From positions 868,001-932,000 of the forward strand of contig NZ_JACBZS010000001.1 of NCBI RefSeq assembly GCF_013408305.1: DNA of 64,000 nt. The letters are read 5' to 3'. Positions 15,754-25,532 of the stretch are shown piece by piece. A program made the position numbers and the translations under genes. Within the stretch, counting starts at the first letter, position 1. Each line of letters starts with the position of its first letter. The notes below the pieces were generated by a model, which searched no databases, had not been told where the DNA came from, and saw only the letters and a list, made by a program, of their open reading frames with translations. Source of the stretch: Naumannella cuiyingiana. GTDB lineage: Bacteria; Actinomycetota; Actinomycetes; Propionibacteriales; Propionibacteriaceae.

Positions 15754-18294
15754 ATGGCCGCCACACTGACCGACCTGATCCCGACCGACCCCACACCCGA
15801 GGCGCTCTACGACGCGTTCGCGGACTGGGCGGCGCAGCGGGGTACGCCGCTCTACCCGCACCAGGAGGAGGCGCTGCTGGCGCTGGTGTCGGGCGAGAAC
15901 GTGATCATCTCCACGCCCACCGGCTCGGGGAAGTCGATGGTCGCCCTCGCCGCGCACTTCGCCGCCCTGGCCCGTGACGAGGTCAGCTTCTACACCGCCC
16001 CGATCAAAGCGCTGGTCAGCGAGAAGTTCTTCGACCTGGTGGCCGCCTTCGGCGCCGACAATGTCGGGATGGTCACCGGCGACGGCTCGGTCAACGCCGA
16101 CGCGCCGATCATCTGCTGCACCGCCGAGATCCTCGCCAACATCGCGCTGCGCGAGGGCGTGCTGGCCGATGCCGGCTGCGTGATCGCCGACGAGTTCCAC
16201 TTCTACGCCGAGCCGGACCGCGGCTGGGCCTGGCAGGTCCCGCTGCTGGAGCTGCCGCAGGCCCAGTTCGTGCTGATGTCGGCGACGCTGGGCGAGGTCG
16301 ACGGCTTCGCGGCCGACCTGGACCGGCGTACCGGCCGCGGGACCACGGTGATCACCGGCACCGAACGGCCCGTGCCGCTGGACTACGAATGGTCCGAGGA
16401 ACCGATCGGCGAACAGCTCACCGCGCTGCTGGACGCCGACCGCGCACCCGTCTACGTCGTCCATTTCTCCCAGGCCGCCGCGCTGGAGGGCGCGCAGTCC
16501 CTGGTCGGCCTGAACCTGGTCTCCCGCGCCGACCGCGACGCCATCGCGGACAAGATCGGCAACTTCCGCTTCGCCGCCGGCTTCGGCCGGACCCTGAGCC
16601 GCCTCGTCCGCGCCGGCATCGGGGTGCATCACGCCGGCATGCTGCCCAAGTACCGTCGCCTGGTCGAACAACTCGCCCAGGCCGGGCTGCTCAAGATCAT
16701 CTGCGGCACCGACACGCTCGGGGTCGGGATCAACGTGCCGATCCGCACCGTGCTGCTGACCGGGCTGACCAAGTTCGACGGCACGAAGATGCGCCTGCTG
16801 CGGGCCCGCGAGTTCCACCAGATCGCCGGCCGGGCGGGCCGGGCCGGCTTCGATGTCCGCGGCTGGGTGGTGGCCCAGGCACCGGAGCACGTGATCGAGA
16901 ACAAGCGCGCGCTGGCCAAGGCGGGCGACGACCGCGCCAAGCAGAAGAAGATCAAGCGCAAGCAGCCCGCTGAGGGACAGATCAGTTGGACCGAGGAGAC
17001 CTTCACCCGGCTGATCGCGGCGCCGCCCGAGCCACTGCAGCCGCGCCTGCGGATGTCGCACGCGATGCTGGTCAACCTGCTCGCCCGGCAGGGCAATCCG
17101 GTGGCCGCGGCGTACCGGCTGATCACCGACAATCATCATGACGACGCCGGCCGACGGCGGCTGCGCAGACACGCGCTGGTGCTGGCCCGCGAGTTGATCA
17201 ACTCCGGTGTGGTCGAACGCCTGCCCACAGCGCGCGAGGACGGGCGCCGCTATGCCCTGACCGTGGACCTGCAACGCGATTTCGCCGTGAACCAACCGCT
17301 CGCCCCGTTCGCGCTGGCGGCCCTCGACACCCTCGATGCCGATTCGCCCGATCATGCCCGCGATGTGGTCTCGGTGATCGAATCCATCCTGGAGGACCCG
17401 AAGCCCGTGTTGTTCGCCCAGCAGCGGCGGGCGCGCGGCGAGGCCATCGGCGCCATGAAGGCCGAGGGACTCGACTACACCGAGCGGATGGAGCTGGCCG
17501 AGGAGATCACCTGGCCGCAGCCGCTTGCCGACCTGCTGGAGACGGCGCTCGAGGCGTACCGGGAAACCCATCCGTGGATCGCGCCCGAGGCGTTGTCGCC
17601 GAAATCGATCGTCCGCGAGATGTATGAGACCGCGATGACCTTCGCCGAGTACGTCTCCGTCTACGGGCTCGCGCGCAGCGAGGGCGTACTGCTGCGCTAC
17701 CTGACCGATGCCTACCGCACCCTGCGGCACACGGTGCCCGAGCGGGCCCGCAACGACGAGTTCGACGATCTCGTCGAGTGGTTGGGCGAGGTGATCCGGC
17801 AGACCGACTCCAGCCTGCTGGACGAGTGGGAGGCCCTGACGAATCCCGATCCGGTACGCCCGGATGCCGCCGAGCCGCGGCCCGAGCGCCCCTTCACGGC
17901 GAACCAGCGCGCCCTCACCGTGGCGGTGCGCAATGCCATGTTCCACCGCGTCGAGCTCGCCCGGCGCGACGACCCGGACGCGCTCGGCGCGGTCGAGGAG
18001 CGCGTGGCTGCGCTGACCGACCCGCCGGGCACGGTGATCATGGACGCCGACGCGTGGGCCGATGCGCTGGACGACTACTACGACGATCACGACGAGATCG
18101 GCATCGACGCCGCGGCTCGGGCCCCCGGGATGTTGCAGATCGACCGACAGCCGGGTCGCTGGGACCTGCGCCAGGTACTGGCCGATCCCGCCGGCGATCA
18201 CGACTGGGCGATCACCGCGACCCTCGATCTCGCCGCCAGCGATGCCGCCGGCGCCGCGATCGTACTGGCCACCGGCCTCACCCGGCTGGACTGA
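15754..18294 (+). CDS. DUF3516 DEAD/DEAH-box RNA helicase (Ski2/HelY-like)
   Basis: An 846-aa superfamily 2 helicase. Motif I is TPTGSGKS (54-61), motif II DEFH (146-149), motif III SATL, then a helicase-C domain with GTDTLGVGINVPIRTVLLTGL and the motif VI segment HQIAGRAGRAGF. After about residue 430 comes the Lys-rich linker KQKKIKRKQ and the long DUF3516 region found in actinobacteria. Ski2-like enzymes unwind structured RNA. The precise RNA target is unknown. The start ATG 15754 yields MAATLTDLIP and a good helicase N-terminus. The much longer upstream frame overlaps the peptidase gene and is discarded. Confidence 0.88.
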   Translation: MAATLTDLIPTDPTPEALYDAFADWAAQRGTPLYPHQEEALLALVSGENVIISTPTGSGKSMVALAAHFAALARDEVSFYTAPIKALVSEKFFDLVAAFGADNVGMVTGDGSVNADAPIICCTAEILANIALREGVLADAGCVIADEFHFYAEPDRGWAWQVPLLELPQAQFVLMSATLGEVDGFAADLDRRTGRGTTVITGTERPVPLDYEWSEEPIGEQLTALLDADRAPVYVVHFSQAAALEGAQSLVGLNLVSRADRDAIADKIGNFRFAAGFGRTLSRLVRAGIGVHHAGMLPKYRRLVEQLAQAGLLKIICGTDTLGVGINVPIRTVLLTGLTKFDGTKMRLLRAREFHQIAGRAGRAGFDVRGWVVAQAPEHVIENKRALAKAGDDRAKQKKIKRKQPAEGQISWTEETFTRLIAAPPEPLQPRLRMSHAMLVNLLARQGNPVAAAYRLITDNHHDDAGRRRLRRHALVLARELINSGVVERLPTAREDGRRYALTVDLQRDFAVNQPLAPFALAALDTLDADSPDHARDVVSVIESILEDPKPVLFAQQRRARGEAIGAMKAEGLDYTERMELAEEITWPQPLADLLETALEAYRETHPWIAPEALSPKSIVREMYETAMTFAEYVSVYGLARSEGVLLRYLTDAYRTLRHTVPERARNDEFDDLVEWLGEVIRQTDSSLLDEWEALTNPDPVRPDAAEPRPERPFTANQRALTVAVRNAMFHRVELARRDDPDALGAVEERVAALTDPPGTVIMDADAWADALDDYYDDHDEIGIDAAARAPGMLQIDRQPGRWDLRQVLADPAGDHDWAITATLDLAASDAAGAAIVLATGLTRLD

Positions 18295-18343
18295 CCGGCC
18301 GCGCCGGCGGAACGGCGGCACTCGCTCGGCGAGCAGTGGTCGC

Positions 18344-18349
18344 TAGGCT
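18344..18349 (+). promoter_or_regulatory. -10 box, leaderless NTF2-like gene
   Basis: TAGGCT, 7 nt, then ATG 18357. A degenerate GGCGAGCAGTGGTCGCTAGG stretch overlaps it and resembles the GAGTGGTCG repeats. Confidence 0.6.
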
Positions 18350-18356
18350 GCCGAAC

Positions 18357-18749
18357 ATGTCCGATGCCCAGCAGACGCCGCAACCCGACCAGCGGGCGCG
18401 AGACCTGTTGATCGAGCACCACCGCCTGCTCCAGGCCTGGCTGACCCGAGCCGACCGGACGTCGTTGGAGGCGTTCCTCGCGGCGCACAGCCCCGACTTC
18501 CGGTTGCAGACCCTCGACGGGCGCGAGCTCGAGCTGGCCGGGCTCGCCGCCGAGCTGGACCGCGCGGGCGGCGTCGCGCCGGAGCTGATGATCGAGATCT
18601 CCGAGGTCGAGGTGCTGGACGACGCCGAGGCCTCGCTGCGCGTGCTGTTCCTCGAACGACACCGCACGCCCGGCTCGTCCGTCGCGCGGCGGGTGGACGC
18701 CACGCTCCGGGACGGGCGCTGGCGCCAGGTGATCGAGTCACCCGCCTGA
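18357..18749 (+). CDS. SnoaL/DUF4440-like (NTF2 fold) small protein
   Basis: A 130-aa protein with the pattern of small NTF2-fold proteins: an N-terminal helix RARDLLIEHHRLLQAWLTRADRTSLEAFLAAHSPDF, an LQTLDGREL hairpin, then alternating strands EISEVEVLDDAEASLRVLFLER and a C-terminal VDATLRDGRWRQVIES. It has no obvious catalytic residues and may bind a small molecule. A TAGGCT box 7 nt before ATG indicates a leaderless transcript. It is convergent with the next gene, 13 bp between stops. Confidence 0.65.
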   Translation: MSDAQQTPQPDQRARDLLIEHHRLLQAWLTRADRTSLEAFLAAHSPDFRLQTLDGRELELAGLAAELDRAGGVAPELMIEISEVEVLDDAEASLRVLFLERHRTPGSSVARRVDATLRDGRWRQVIESPA

Positions 18750-18762
18750 GCCTCGCCGGCAC

Positions 18763-19137
18763 TCAGGCGGGGCGCAGCCGATCGGTCGGCACCGCCAGCT
18801 CGATCGGCTCGCCGACGTTCGCGCCGACCGCCAGGGCGAAGGCGTAGTCGGCGCCGCTGACGACCACCCGCTCCGGGCTGGCCTCGATGATCGCGACCCT
18901 GCGCTCGGATCCGTCGGCCGCGCGCAGCAACCACGGCTCGGCCAGATAGGACAGACCGCGCGAATCCAGCGTCTCGGCCGCGCCGTCGCGGTCGCCCCGC
19001 TCGCCCAGCGGATACCCGAACACGGTGACCGGCACGAACCCGTCATCCTCCGGGCGCAGGTAGCCCAGCAGCTCGTCGTCGTCGGCGCGGTGATGGGCGA
19101 TCCAGTCGGGCGGAATCATGCCGCGAGTCAACGGCAT
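18763..19137 (-). CDS. Conserved hypothetical protein (WIAHxRADD family)
   Basis: A 124-aa protein of a small actinobacterial family without an assigned function. The N-terminus has IPPDWIAHHRADDDELLGYLRPEDDGFVPVTVFGYPL. The middle has LDSRGLSYLAEPWLL, and the end RVVVSGADYAFALAVGANVGEPIELAVPTDRL reads as a beta-rich fold. ATG 19137 is used. ATG 19119 (MIPPDW) is an alternative. There is no clear Shine-Dalgarno for either. It is divergent from the alpha-galactosidase gene with 46 bp between starts. Confidence 0.6.
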   Translation of the reverse strand: MPLTRGMIPPDWIAHHRADDDELLGYLRPEDDGFVPVTVFGYPLGERGDRDGAAETLDSRGLSYLAEPWLLRAADGSERRVAIIEASPERVVVSGADYAFALAVGANVGEPIELAVPTDRLRPA

Positions 19138-19169
19138 CGCGCGATCGCCCGGCAACCGGTTATCCGCCC

Positions 19170-19175
19170 TATGCT
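19170..19175 (+). promoter_or_regulatory. -10 box of the alpha-galactosidase gene (leaderless)
   Basis: TATGCT, 8 nt, then ATG 19184. This supports ATG 19184 over the longer in-frame start at 19118. Confidence 0.5.
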
Positions 19176-19183
19176 CGGTTGCG

Positions 19184-21322
19184 ATGAACGCCTCATTCCC
19201 CGGTCTCGCCCACCTGCGCTCGGGCGGCGTCTCGGTGCTGGTGGACCTGACCGCCGACCTGCCCCGGATCACCCACTGGGGCGCCGAGCTGCCGGGCGAC
19301 CTTGCTCCCGCGGAGGCCGCGGAGCTGGTCCGGACCACCGAGCCGCCGGTCGCACAGAACAATGTCGATCTTCCCGTCACGCCGTCGCTGGTCCCCGGGC
19401 ACTGGACCGGCTGGACGGGGCGCCCGGGCCTGGTCGGCCACCGCACGGGCGGGCGCGACTGGTCGCCCAGATTCGCGATCATCGGCGCCCGGCTGGATCC
19501 GGACAAGACCACCCTGGAGGTCGACGCCCGCGACGAGAGCGCCGGCCTGGCCCTCGCGCTCACCGTCGCACTTGCCCCGTCCGGGTTGCTCCGGACCGCG
19601 GCCCGGCTCACCAATACCGGCACCGACGACTACTTCCTCGACGAGCTCGGCCTCACCCTGCCGGTCCCCGACCGGGCCGCCGAGGTCCTGGACTTCGCCG
19701 GCCACTGGGGCAACGAGCGCGTGCCCCAGCGCGCGCCGCTGGGGGTGGGCGTGCATCTGCGGGAGGGCCGCAAGGGCCGGACCGGCCCCGATGCGGCGTA
19801 CCTGCTGAGCGCCGGCGAACCGGGCTTCGGATTCGCCACCGGGCAGGTGTGGGGCGTTCACCTCGGCTGGTCGGGCAACCATCGGCACTGGGCGGAGCGG
19901 CTGTTCAACGGGCACCGCACGATCGGGGCGGCGGAACTGCTGTTGCCGGGCGAGATGGTGCTGGGGCCGGGCGAGAGCTACGCGACGCCGTGGCTGTACG
20001 CCAGCTACGGCGACGGGCTCGATGACCAGGCCGCGCGCCTGCACGCCTTCCTCCGTGAGCGCGCCGAGCATCCCCGGCGCCCGCGGCCGGTGACGATCAA
20101 CGTCTGGGAGGCCGTCTATTTCGATCATGACCTGACGAAGCTGCGCGCGCTCGCCGATGCCGCGGCTGCCGCCGGCGCCGAGCGCTATGTGCTGGACGAC
20201 GGCTGGTTCGGTGCGCGCCGCGACGATCGCGCCGGGCTGGGCGACTGGGTGGTCTCCCCCGACGTCTGGCCCGACGGGCTCGGACCGCTGGTTGATCATG
20301 TGCGCGGGCTGGGGATGGAGTTCGGTCTCTGGGTCGAGCCGGAGATGATCAATGCCGATTCCGACGTGGCGCGCGCCCACCCGGAGTGGATCATGGCGAC
20401 CGGTGACCGGCTGCCGGTGGAGTCGCGTCACCAGCAGGTGATCAATCTCGGCATCGACCAGGCCTACGCCCACGTCCGCGACCAGCTCGTCGCGGTGCTC
20501 GAGGCGTACCCCATCGCCTATCTGAAGTGGGATCACAATCGCGACCTGATCGACGCCGGCACGGCGCCGAGCGGCCGCCCGGGAGTGCACGAGCAGACGC
20601 TCGCCGCGTACCGGCTGATGGCCGAGCTGAAGGATCGCTTCCCCGGCCTCGAGATCGAGTCCTGCTCCTCCGGCGGTGCCCGGGTCGATCTGGGCGTACT
20701 GGCCCACACCGACCGGGTCTGGGCCAGCGACTGCATCGACCCGCTGGAACGCCAACAGATCCACCGCTGGACCACCCAGTTGATCACCCCGGAGCTGATG
20801 GGCGCCCACATCGCCTCGGGGCACTCGCACACCACGAGGCGTCGGCACACGTTGCACTTCCGGGCGGGCACCGCGTTCTGGGGGCACCTCGGCATCGAAT
20901 GGGACCTGACCGGGGCGACCGACGGCGAGTTGGCCGAACTGAGCGCGTGGGTCGCCCTGCACAAGGAGCACCGCGCGCTCCTGCACCGCGGACGCGTCGT
21001 CCGCCTGGACCCGCACACCGACAACCTCGACGTGCACGGCGTCGTCGCGCCCGATCGATCGGAGGCGCTGTTCGCGGTGGTCAGCACCGGATCGCGCGCC
21101 ACCGAGCCCGCCGGCCGGATCCGGTTGCGCGGCCTGGATCCGGATCGCCGCTACCTGGTCCGCGACATCACACCGCCGCCGGGTCCCGACCTCGCCGGCT
21201 ACCCGGCCGGCTGGCCGGGCGCCGGCGTGACGCTCGCCGGTGCAGCACTGACGTCCGTCGGCATCGCGGCACCGGTGCTGCACCCCGACCAACTGGTGCT
21301 GCTGCACCTGGCGGCGCACTGA
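19184..21322 (+). CDS. GH36 alpha-galactosidase
   Basis: A 712-aa family 36 glycoside hydrolase with no signal peptide, so probably cytoplasmic. The N-terminal beta-sandwich runs to about residue 300, followed by the catalytic barrel: RYVLDDGWFGARRDD, FGLWVEPEM, the nucleophile Asp450 in YLKWDHNR, ESCSSGGARVDLG, and acid/base Asp516 in WASDCIDPLERQQ. The C-terminal beta domain follows. It hydrolyses terminal alpha-1,6-galactosides such as melibiose or raffinose sugars. No transporter is adjacent, so its substrate probably enters by another system, for example the importer near 9 kb. It is convergent with the LuxR gene, only 6 bp between stops. Confidence 0.92.
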   Translation: MNASFPGLAHLRSGGVSVLVDLTADLPRITHWGAELPGDLAPAEAAELVRTTEPPVAQNNVDLPVTPSLVPGHWTGWTGRPGLVGHRTGGRDWSPRFAIIGARLDPDKTTLEVDARDESAGLALALTVALAPSGLLRTAARLTNTGTDDYFLDELGLTLPVPDRAAEVLDFAGHWGNERVPQRAPLGVGVHLREGRKGRTGPDAAYLLSAGEPGFGFATGQVWGVHLGWSGNHRHWAERLFNGHRTIGAAELLLPGEMVLGPGESYATPWLYASYGDGLDDQAARLHAFLRERAEHPRRPRPVTINVWEAVYFDHDLTKLRALADAAAAAGAERYVLDDGWFGARRDDRAGLGDWVVSPDVWPDGLGPLVDHVRGLGMEFGLWVEPEMINADSDVARAHPEWIMATGDRLPVESRHQQVINLGIDQAYAHVRDQLVAVLEAYPIAYLKWDHNRDLIDAGTAPSGRPGVHEQTLAAYRLMAELKDRFPGLEIESCSSGGARVDLGVLAHTDRVWASDCIDPLERQQIHRWTTQLITPELMGAHIASGHSHTTRRRHTLHFRAGTAFWGHLGIEWDLTGATDGELAELSAWVALHKEHRALLHRGRVVRLDPHTDNLDVHGVVAPDRSEALFAVVSTGSRATEPAGRIRLRGLDPDRRYLVRDITPPPGPDLAGYPAGWPGAGVTLAGAALTSVGIAAPVLHPDQLVLLHLAAH

Positions 21323-21328
21323 CCGGAG

Positions 21329-23818
21329 CTAGCTGTGCAGCACCGGCCGCACGGCCGCGCGGGAGGAGACGTCGAGCTTGCGCAGCACCTTCGAGACGTG
21401 CTCCTCGACGGTGCGTCGACTGATCACCAGCCGGTCCGCGATCTGCTGATTGGACAGCCCGTCGGCGACCAGGCGGGCGATCTCCAGCTCGCGGCGGGTC
21501 AGCGTGCCCGCGGGCGAGGCCGCGGCATCGCGCGTGATCTCTGCCGCCGTCTGCCGGGCAAGTCGCAGGTGGCAGGACATGCCGAGAGCCGAGAATTCGT
21601 CAACGGCCTGCTCGGCCAGCTCGGCTGCCCGCGGCCAGTCCCGGGCGGGCCGGGCGACCAGCATGGCCGTCAGCAGGCGCAGCAGCGCACCCTGGCTGCG
21701 TAGCCGGTGCCGCTCGGCGTGGTCGAGACCGGCGGCCAGCAGGTGTTGGGCGGTGGCCTGGTCACCGCCGAGTGCAGCGACCGTGGCGGCGTCGGCATGC
21801 CGCAGTCCGGCGGCCACATCGGGCGGGGGCAGCAGCACGGCGTACGGCTCCGGCTCGCCGAGCACGGCAGCGATGCGCGCGCGGGTCGACCGGGTCGCGC
21901 GCCGCCACCACTCCACGCCCGGCGACGGTGCGGCCCGGAGCTGATCGAACCGCCGGCGCAGCAGCGCCGGGTCGTCGGCCCAGAATGCCGCAAGCACCTG
22001 GGCGTGCCGGGCCATCGGGATCGGATCGGGGGTCTGGTAGCGCTCGGCATCCGCGACGGCCTGCTCGCCGAGCTCGTCGGTCTCGGACAGCCGACCGACG
22101 CTGGCCAGGGCATGGGCCGTCGCGGCGCCGAGATTGGCCAGCACGTGCCCGCGCCCGTGACGTTGGGCGACCCACAGCGCGCGTTCACCGAGAGCGATCG
22201 CGGCATGGAAGTCATCCAGCAGGTACGCGCTCCACACCGCGGCAGCACAGGCGTCCAGGATGTCGCGCAACCGGTCGTCGCCCAGCGCACGCAACGCGTC
22301 GGGCACACCGGCCAGCGCCCGCCGCGCGGCCGCGATGTCGCCGGATCCGAGCAGCGCGACCGCGCGCAGTGCCCGGCCGGCGAGCTGAAACTGCGGCGGG
22401 GAGCCGGCCAGCCGGTCGACGGTGTCCCGCACGGTGTCGATCTCGCCCGCCAGCGCCGCCAGCGCGGCAGCGTCGATCAGGGTGGCCGGTTCGGTGAGCG
22501 GGGCCTCGGCGAGCAGCCGGTGTGCCTCGGCGGTCCGCCCGGAGGCGCGCCAGGCCTGGGCGAGCAGGCTGCGCGCCTCGGCAGCGTCGGCCGCGCTGTC
22601 GGTCAGCAGCGGCTCGAGCAGGCCGGCCGCGTCGTCGGGGCGCCCGTCGAGCACGAGCGCCCGGGCCAGCAGCAGATCGCGTCGCGGGCTGACCCGGTGA
22701 TGCCGGGTGGGTTCGAGCCAGCGTCGCACGGCGCCCGGGTCGGTGCCGATGGCGGGCTCGGCAAGCTCGACCAGGCGGTCGATCTCCGCGGCGGAGGCGT
22801 GTTCGCGCAACATCGCGAGGTGTTCTGCCCGCTGGTAGGGGGCGAGGCCGGGCAGCGCCGCGGCGCGGCGGTGTGCGCGTACCGCACGGTCGGGCGGGAT
22901 GGCGTGATAGACGCTGGACCTGATCACCGGATGGATCGCCTCGCCCGGGTTCTGGGACAACAACTGGAGCGAACGCAGCCGGCCGAGCTGGGCGCTCACC
23001 CGCTCCTCCTCGCGATCGGCGATCACCGCCAGCGCGGCCACGTCCAGCGAGTCCAGCACGGCCACGGCCTCGAGGGCGGCCGTCTCGTCGGCGTCGAGTT
23101 GGGCCAGATCGGCCGCCACCGCCCGGTACAGCGCCGCGCCGGCATCGGCCGGCTCGGCGCGCAGCGCCTCGGCCGTGGTCGCCAGCTCGGGTCGGCGGCG
23201 AAACAGCGCGCTGAGGACGCTCGCGAACAGCGGATTGCCGCGCGCGCCCGCGACCACCTCGGCGCCCTGCCACGCCGGCAGATCGGCCGCGATCGCCGCG
23301 ATGTCCTCGTCGGGCAACGGCTCGAGCTGCAGATGTTCCACGTCCGCGCCGACCCGGTGGGCGATGTCGATGATCGACAGCGGCGGCCGGCCGGTGCGAT
23401 GGGCCAGAACCAGGGTGCGCCAGGTCGTGACCCGGCCGAGCAACAGGCCCTGCAGAAACTCCGCCGATGCGGGATCCAGCCACTGGGCGTCATCGACGAC
23501 GATCGGCACCGGTCGCGCGTCGAGCACCCGCGCGGCCCGCCGAGCAAGATCCCGGACCGATTCCTCGGCCCCGACCGCCACGTCGGGGTCCAGATGTTCG
23601 AGCACGGACCGCGCGACCGACAGGGGCGACCCCCCGGTCAGTCGATCCGCCCGGGCGAGCACCACGTCGAAGCCCGCCGCGGCGGCCGTGGTCAACAGTG
23701 AGGTCTTGCCGATGCCCATGCCGCCCTCGACGAGCAACACCCGTGACGACCCGGGCGTGCGCCCGGTCGCATCCAGCGCGGCCCGCAGCCGTGACGCCTG
23801 TGCCTGCCGCCTGGCCAT
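21329..23818 (-). CDS. LuxR-family ATP-binding (LAL/AAA) transcriptional regulator
   Basis: An 829-aa large LuxR-type (LAL) regulator. The Walker A is GGMGIGKTS (32-40) and Walker [12 protein letters not shown] near residue 110. A long TPR/helical middle region follows. The last ~60 residues are a GerE/LuxR helix-turn-helix: [25 protein letters not shown] then [25 protein letters not shown] 23818 gives [11 protein letters not shown] and is preceded by AGGA 5 nt upstream. The frame extends further upstream but without family resemblance. It is divergent from the wall-anchored repeat protein, 192 bp apart, which makes that gene a candidate target. Confidence 0.88.
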   Translation of the reverse strand: MARRQAQASRLRAALDATGRTPGSSRVLLVEGGMGIGKTSLLTTAAAAGFDVVLARADRLTGGSPLSVARSVLEHLDPDVAVGAEESVRDLARRAARVLDARPVPIVVDDAQWLDPASAEFLQGLLLGRVTTWRTLVLAHRTGRPPLSIIDIAHRVGADVEHLQLEPLPDEDIAAIAADLPAWQGAEVVAGARGNPLFASVLSALFRRRPELATTAEALRAEPADAGAALYRAVAADLAQLDADETAALEAVAVLDSLDVAALAVIADREEERVSAQLGRLRSLQLLSQNPGEAIHPVIRSSVYHAIPPDRAVRAHRRAAALPGLAPYQRAEHLAMLREHASAAEIDRLVELAEPAIGTDPGAVRRWLEPTRHHRVSPRRDLLLARALVLDGRPDDAAGLLEPLLTDSAADAAEARSLLAQAWRASGRTAEAHRLLAEAPLTEPATLIDAAALAALAGEIDTVRDTVDRLAGSPPQFQLAGRALRAVALLGSGDIAAARRALAGVPDALRALGDDRLRDILDACAAAVWSAYLLDDFHAAIALGERALWVAQRHGRGHVLANLGAATAHALASVGRLSETDELGEQAVADAERYQTPDPIPMARHAQVLAAFWADDPALLRRRFDQLRAAPSPGVEWWRRATRSTRARIAAVLGEPEPYAVLLPPPDVAAGLRHADAATVAALGGDQATAQHLLAAGLDHAERHRLRSQGALLRLLTAMLVARPARDWPRAAELAEQAVDEFSALGMSCHLRLARQTAAEITRDAAASPAGTLTRRELEIARLVADGLSNQQIADRLVISRRTVEEHVSKVLRKLDVSSRAAVRPVLHS

Positions 23819-23951
23819 CGTTTTCCTGCTCGCTTCCGTCCGGCACGGGCGCGCGCCCGTAACGCGCCCATCATGGCCGAAGCCGGGGCGAGACCTCGCG
23901 CCGGGCCAAGACCCGTAGTACCACGGGTACCCCGGGCACACATCTGGCTCA

Positions 23952-23957
23952 TAGGTT
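23952..23957 (+). promoter_or_regulatory. -10 box of the wall-protein gene
   Basis: TAGGTT lies 59 nt before ATG 24011. GAAGGA at 23995-24000 serves as ribosome site, so this transcript has a leader. The 192-bp divergent region would be where the LuxR protein acts. Confidence 0.45.
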
Positions 23958-24010
23958 GGCCGGGCGCCCGTCGGCGCCACCTGTCGAGCACGAGCGAAGG
24001 ACCCTCGCCC

Positions 24011-25471
24011 ATGTCATCCAGCGCCCATCGGCGTCGCCAGCGCAAGAGTTGGCTGCTGTTCCTCGGAGCCATCACCGCGCTGCTCGGACTGACGGTCCTG
24101 GCACAACCGGTGGCATTCGCGAAGGCGGCGCCGCCGGCCGGCACCTACACGGGCCCGAGCTCGGCGTACAACGGCGCAGTGGTGGAGTTCAAGGTCGACT
24201 CCGCGGGCGTGCTGACGGACTTCTTCACCGAGAGCTACATCCAGTGCGGCCTGTACCCGACGGCCATGCAGTGGGCGGGGATTCCGCCCACGACGATGGA
24301 GGCCGGCGTGCGGCAGAAGGTGATCTGGGAGCTCGGCGACCCGGGCGCCATCGTCCGCTACGAGATGGACTTCCTGCTGAACGCGGACGGTTCCGCCAGC
24401 GGCGAAGGGTACGCCAGCATGCCGGAACTGGGCTGCCAGGGTTACCGCTTCACCTGGACCGCACAGGTGAGCGCGCAGCCCACGCCGACCCCGACGCCCA
24501 GCCCCACGCCGTCGCCCACGCCCAGCCCGACGCCCACACCCACGCCGAGCCCGACCCCGACGCCGACTCCGAGCCCGACCCCGACGCCGACTCCGAGCCC
24601 GACACCGACGCCGACTCCGACCCCCACACCGACGCCGACGCCGACGCCCACACCGACGCCGACTCCGACCCCCACACCGACACCCACACCGACACCCACA
24701 CCGACCCCGTCGCCCACACCGACCCCGTCGCCCACACCGACCCCGTCGCCCACACCGACGCCGAGCCCGACCGCGAGCCCGACCCCGTCGCCCACGCCGA
24801 CCGCGACCCCGAGCCCGACCGCTACGCCCACGCCCAGCCCGACCCCGTCACCGACGCCCAGCCCGGCAGTGACGCCCAGCCCGACGACGACCCCGGGGGA
24901 CACGATCCCGGCGACGCCGCCCAGCGCGGACGAGCTGACCGACGACACCGAGGGCGGGATCACCGCTCCGGACAGCGCGGTTGCCGGCAGCACCATCACC
25001 ATCACCATCACGAACGGGACCCCCGGCGACCGGGTCGGCGTCTGGCTGTTCAGCCAGCCGAGCTACCTCGGCACCGCGACCGTGGGCCCGGACTCGACGA
25101 TCGCGGTCACGCTGCCGGCGAACACCACCGGCGAGCACCGGATCGCCGTGTACGCCGAGGACGAGAGCCTGATCGGCTGGGCACCGATCACGATCACGGC
25201 GGCAAACCCCGAGCCGACCGGCCCGTCCACGGAGCCGACCGGCCCGTCCACCGAGCCGTCCGGTACGCCCGGACCGGCGCGCCCGTCGAGCACCTCGTCG
25301 GCACCACCGTCGAGCGTGTCCCCGGGCGGTCCCCGCGGCGACGGCACCGGATCCGGCGCGGGCGGCAGCCCGCTCGCCGACACCGGCGCGGCCACCGGCC
25401 TGGGCGCGCTCGTCGCCGCGACGGCGCTGCTCGCGACCGGCACCGCGCTCATCCGCCGGCGCCGCGACTGA
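24011..25471 (+). CDS. Pro-Thr-rich wall-anchored surface protein with LAxTG sorting signal
   Basis: A 486-aa secreted protein. Residues 1-39 are a signal peptide (basic RRRQRKSW, hydrophobic [17 protein letters not shown], cleavage near AFAKA). Residues 40-155 form a compact domain with [20 protein letters not shown] and two Cys (QCGLYP, LGCQGY) that could form a disulphide. Residues 157-295 are almost pure (P-T/S) dipeptides, a stiff wall-spanning stalk. A small beta domain follows ([22 protein letters not shown]). The end has LADTG (455-459), a hydrophobic helix and RRRRD: an LAxTG signal of the kind used by class E sortases. The ligand is unknown. Confidence 0.88.
   Translation: MSSSAHRRRQRKSWLLFLGAITALLGLTVLAQPVAFAKAAPPAGTYTGPSSAYNGAVVEFKVDSAGVLTDFFTESYIQCGLYPTAMQWAGIPPTTMEAGVRQKVIWELGDPGAIVRYEMDFLLNADGSASGEGYASMPELGCQGYRFTWTAQVSAQPTPTPTPSPTPSPTPSPTPTPTPSPTPTPTPSPTPTPTPSPTPTPTPTPTPTPTPTPTPTPTPTPTPTPTPTPTPTPSPTPTPSPTPTPSPTPTPSPTASPTPSPTPTATPSPTATPTPSPTPSPTPSPAVTPSPTTTPGDTIPATPPSADELTDDTEGGITAPDSAVAGSTITITITNGTPGDRVGVWLFSQPSYLGTATVGPDSTIAVTLPANTTGEHRIAVYAEDESLIGWAPITITAANPEPTGPSTEPTGPSTEPSGTPGPARPSSTSSAPPSSVSPGGPRGDGTGSGAGGSPLADTGAATGLGALVAATALLATGTALIRRRRD
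24479..24894 (+). repeat. Degenerate hexanucleotide repeat encoding (Pro-Thr/Ser)n
   Basis: About 415 bp of CCSACS-type hexamers encode a Pro-Thr/Pro-Ser stalk. Longer internal blocks recur, e.g. successive copies of CACACCGACCCCGTCGCC. The opposite strand therefore stays open as a Gly-Val frame (24442-25011), which is an artefact. Length polymorphism by slippage is likely. Confidence 0.9.
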
Positions 25472-25497
25472 TCGGCACCCGTCAAGGCCCAGCGCCC

Positions 25498-25526
25498 TTG
25501 GTGCTCGCGGGCGGGATGGTTACCTT
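25498..25526 (+). promoter_or_regulatory. Promoter of the methyltransferase gene (leaderless)
   Basis: TTGGTG (25498-25503), 17-bp spacer, TACCTT (25521-25526), then 6 nt to ATG 25533. Confidence 0.5.
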
Positions 25527-25532
25527 TGCCGA

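Noticed and set aside
24442-25011. Antisense Gly-Val repeat ORF
   Set aside because: It is the complement of the Pro-Thr/Ser hexamer array of the surface protein. No start signals and no family resemblance.
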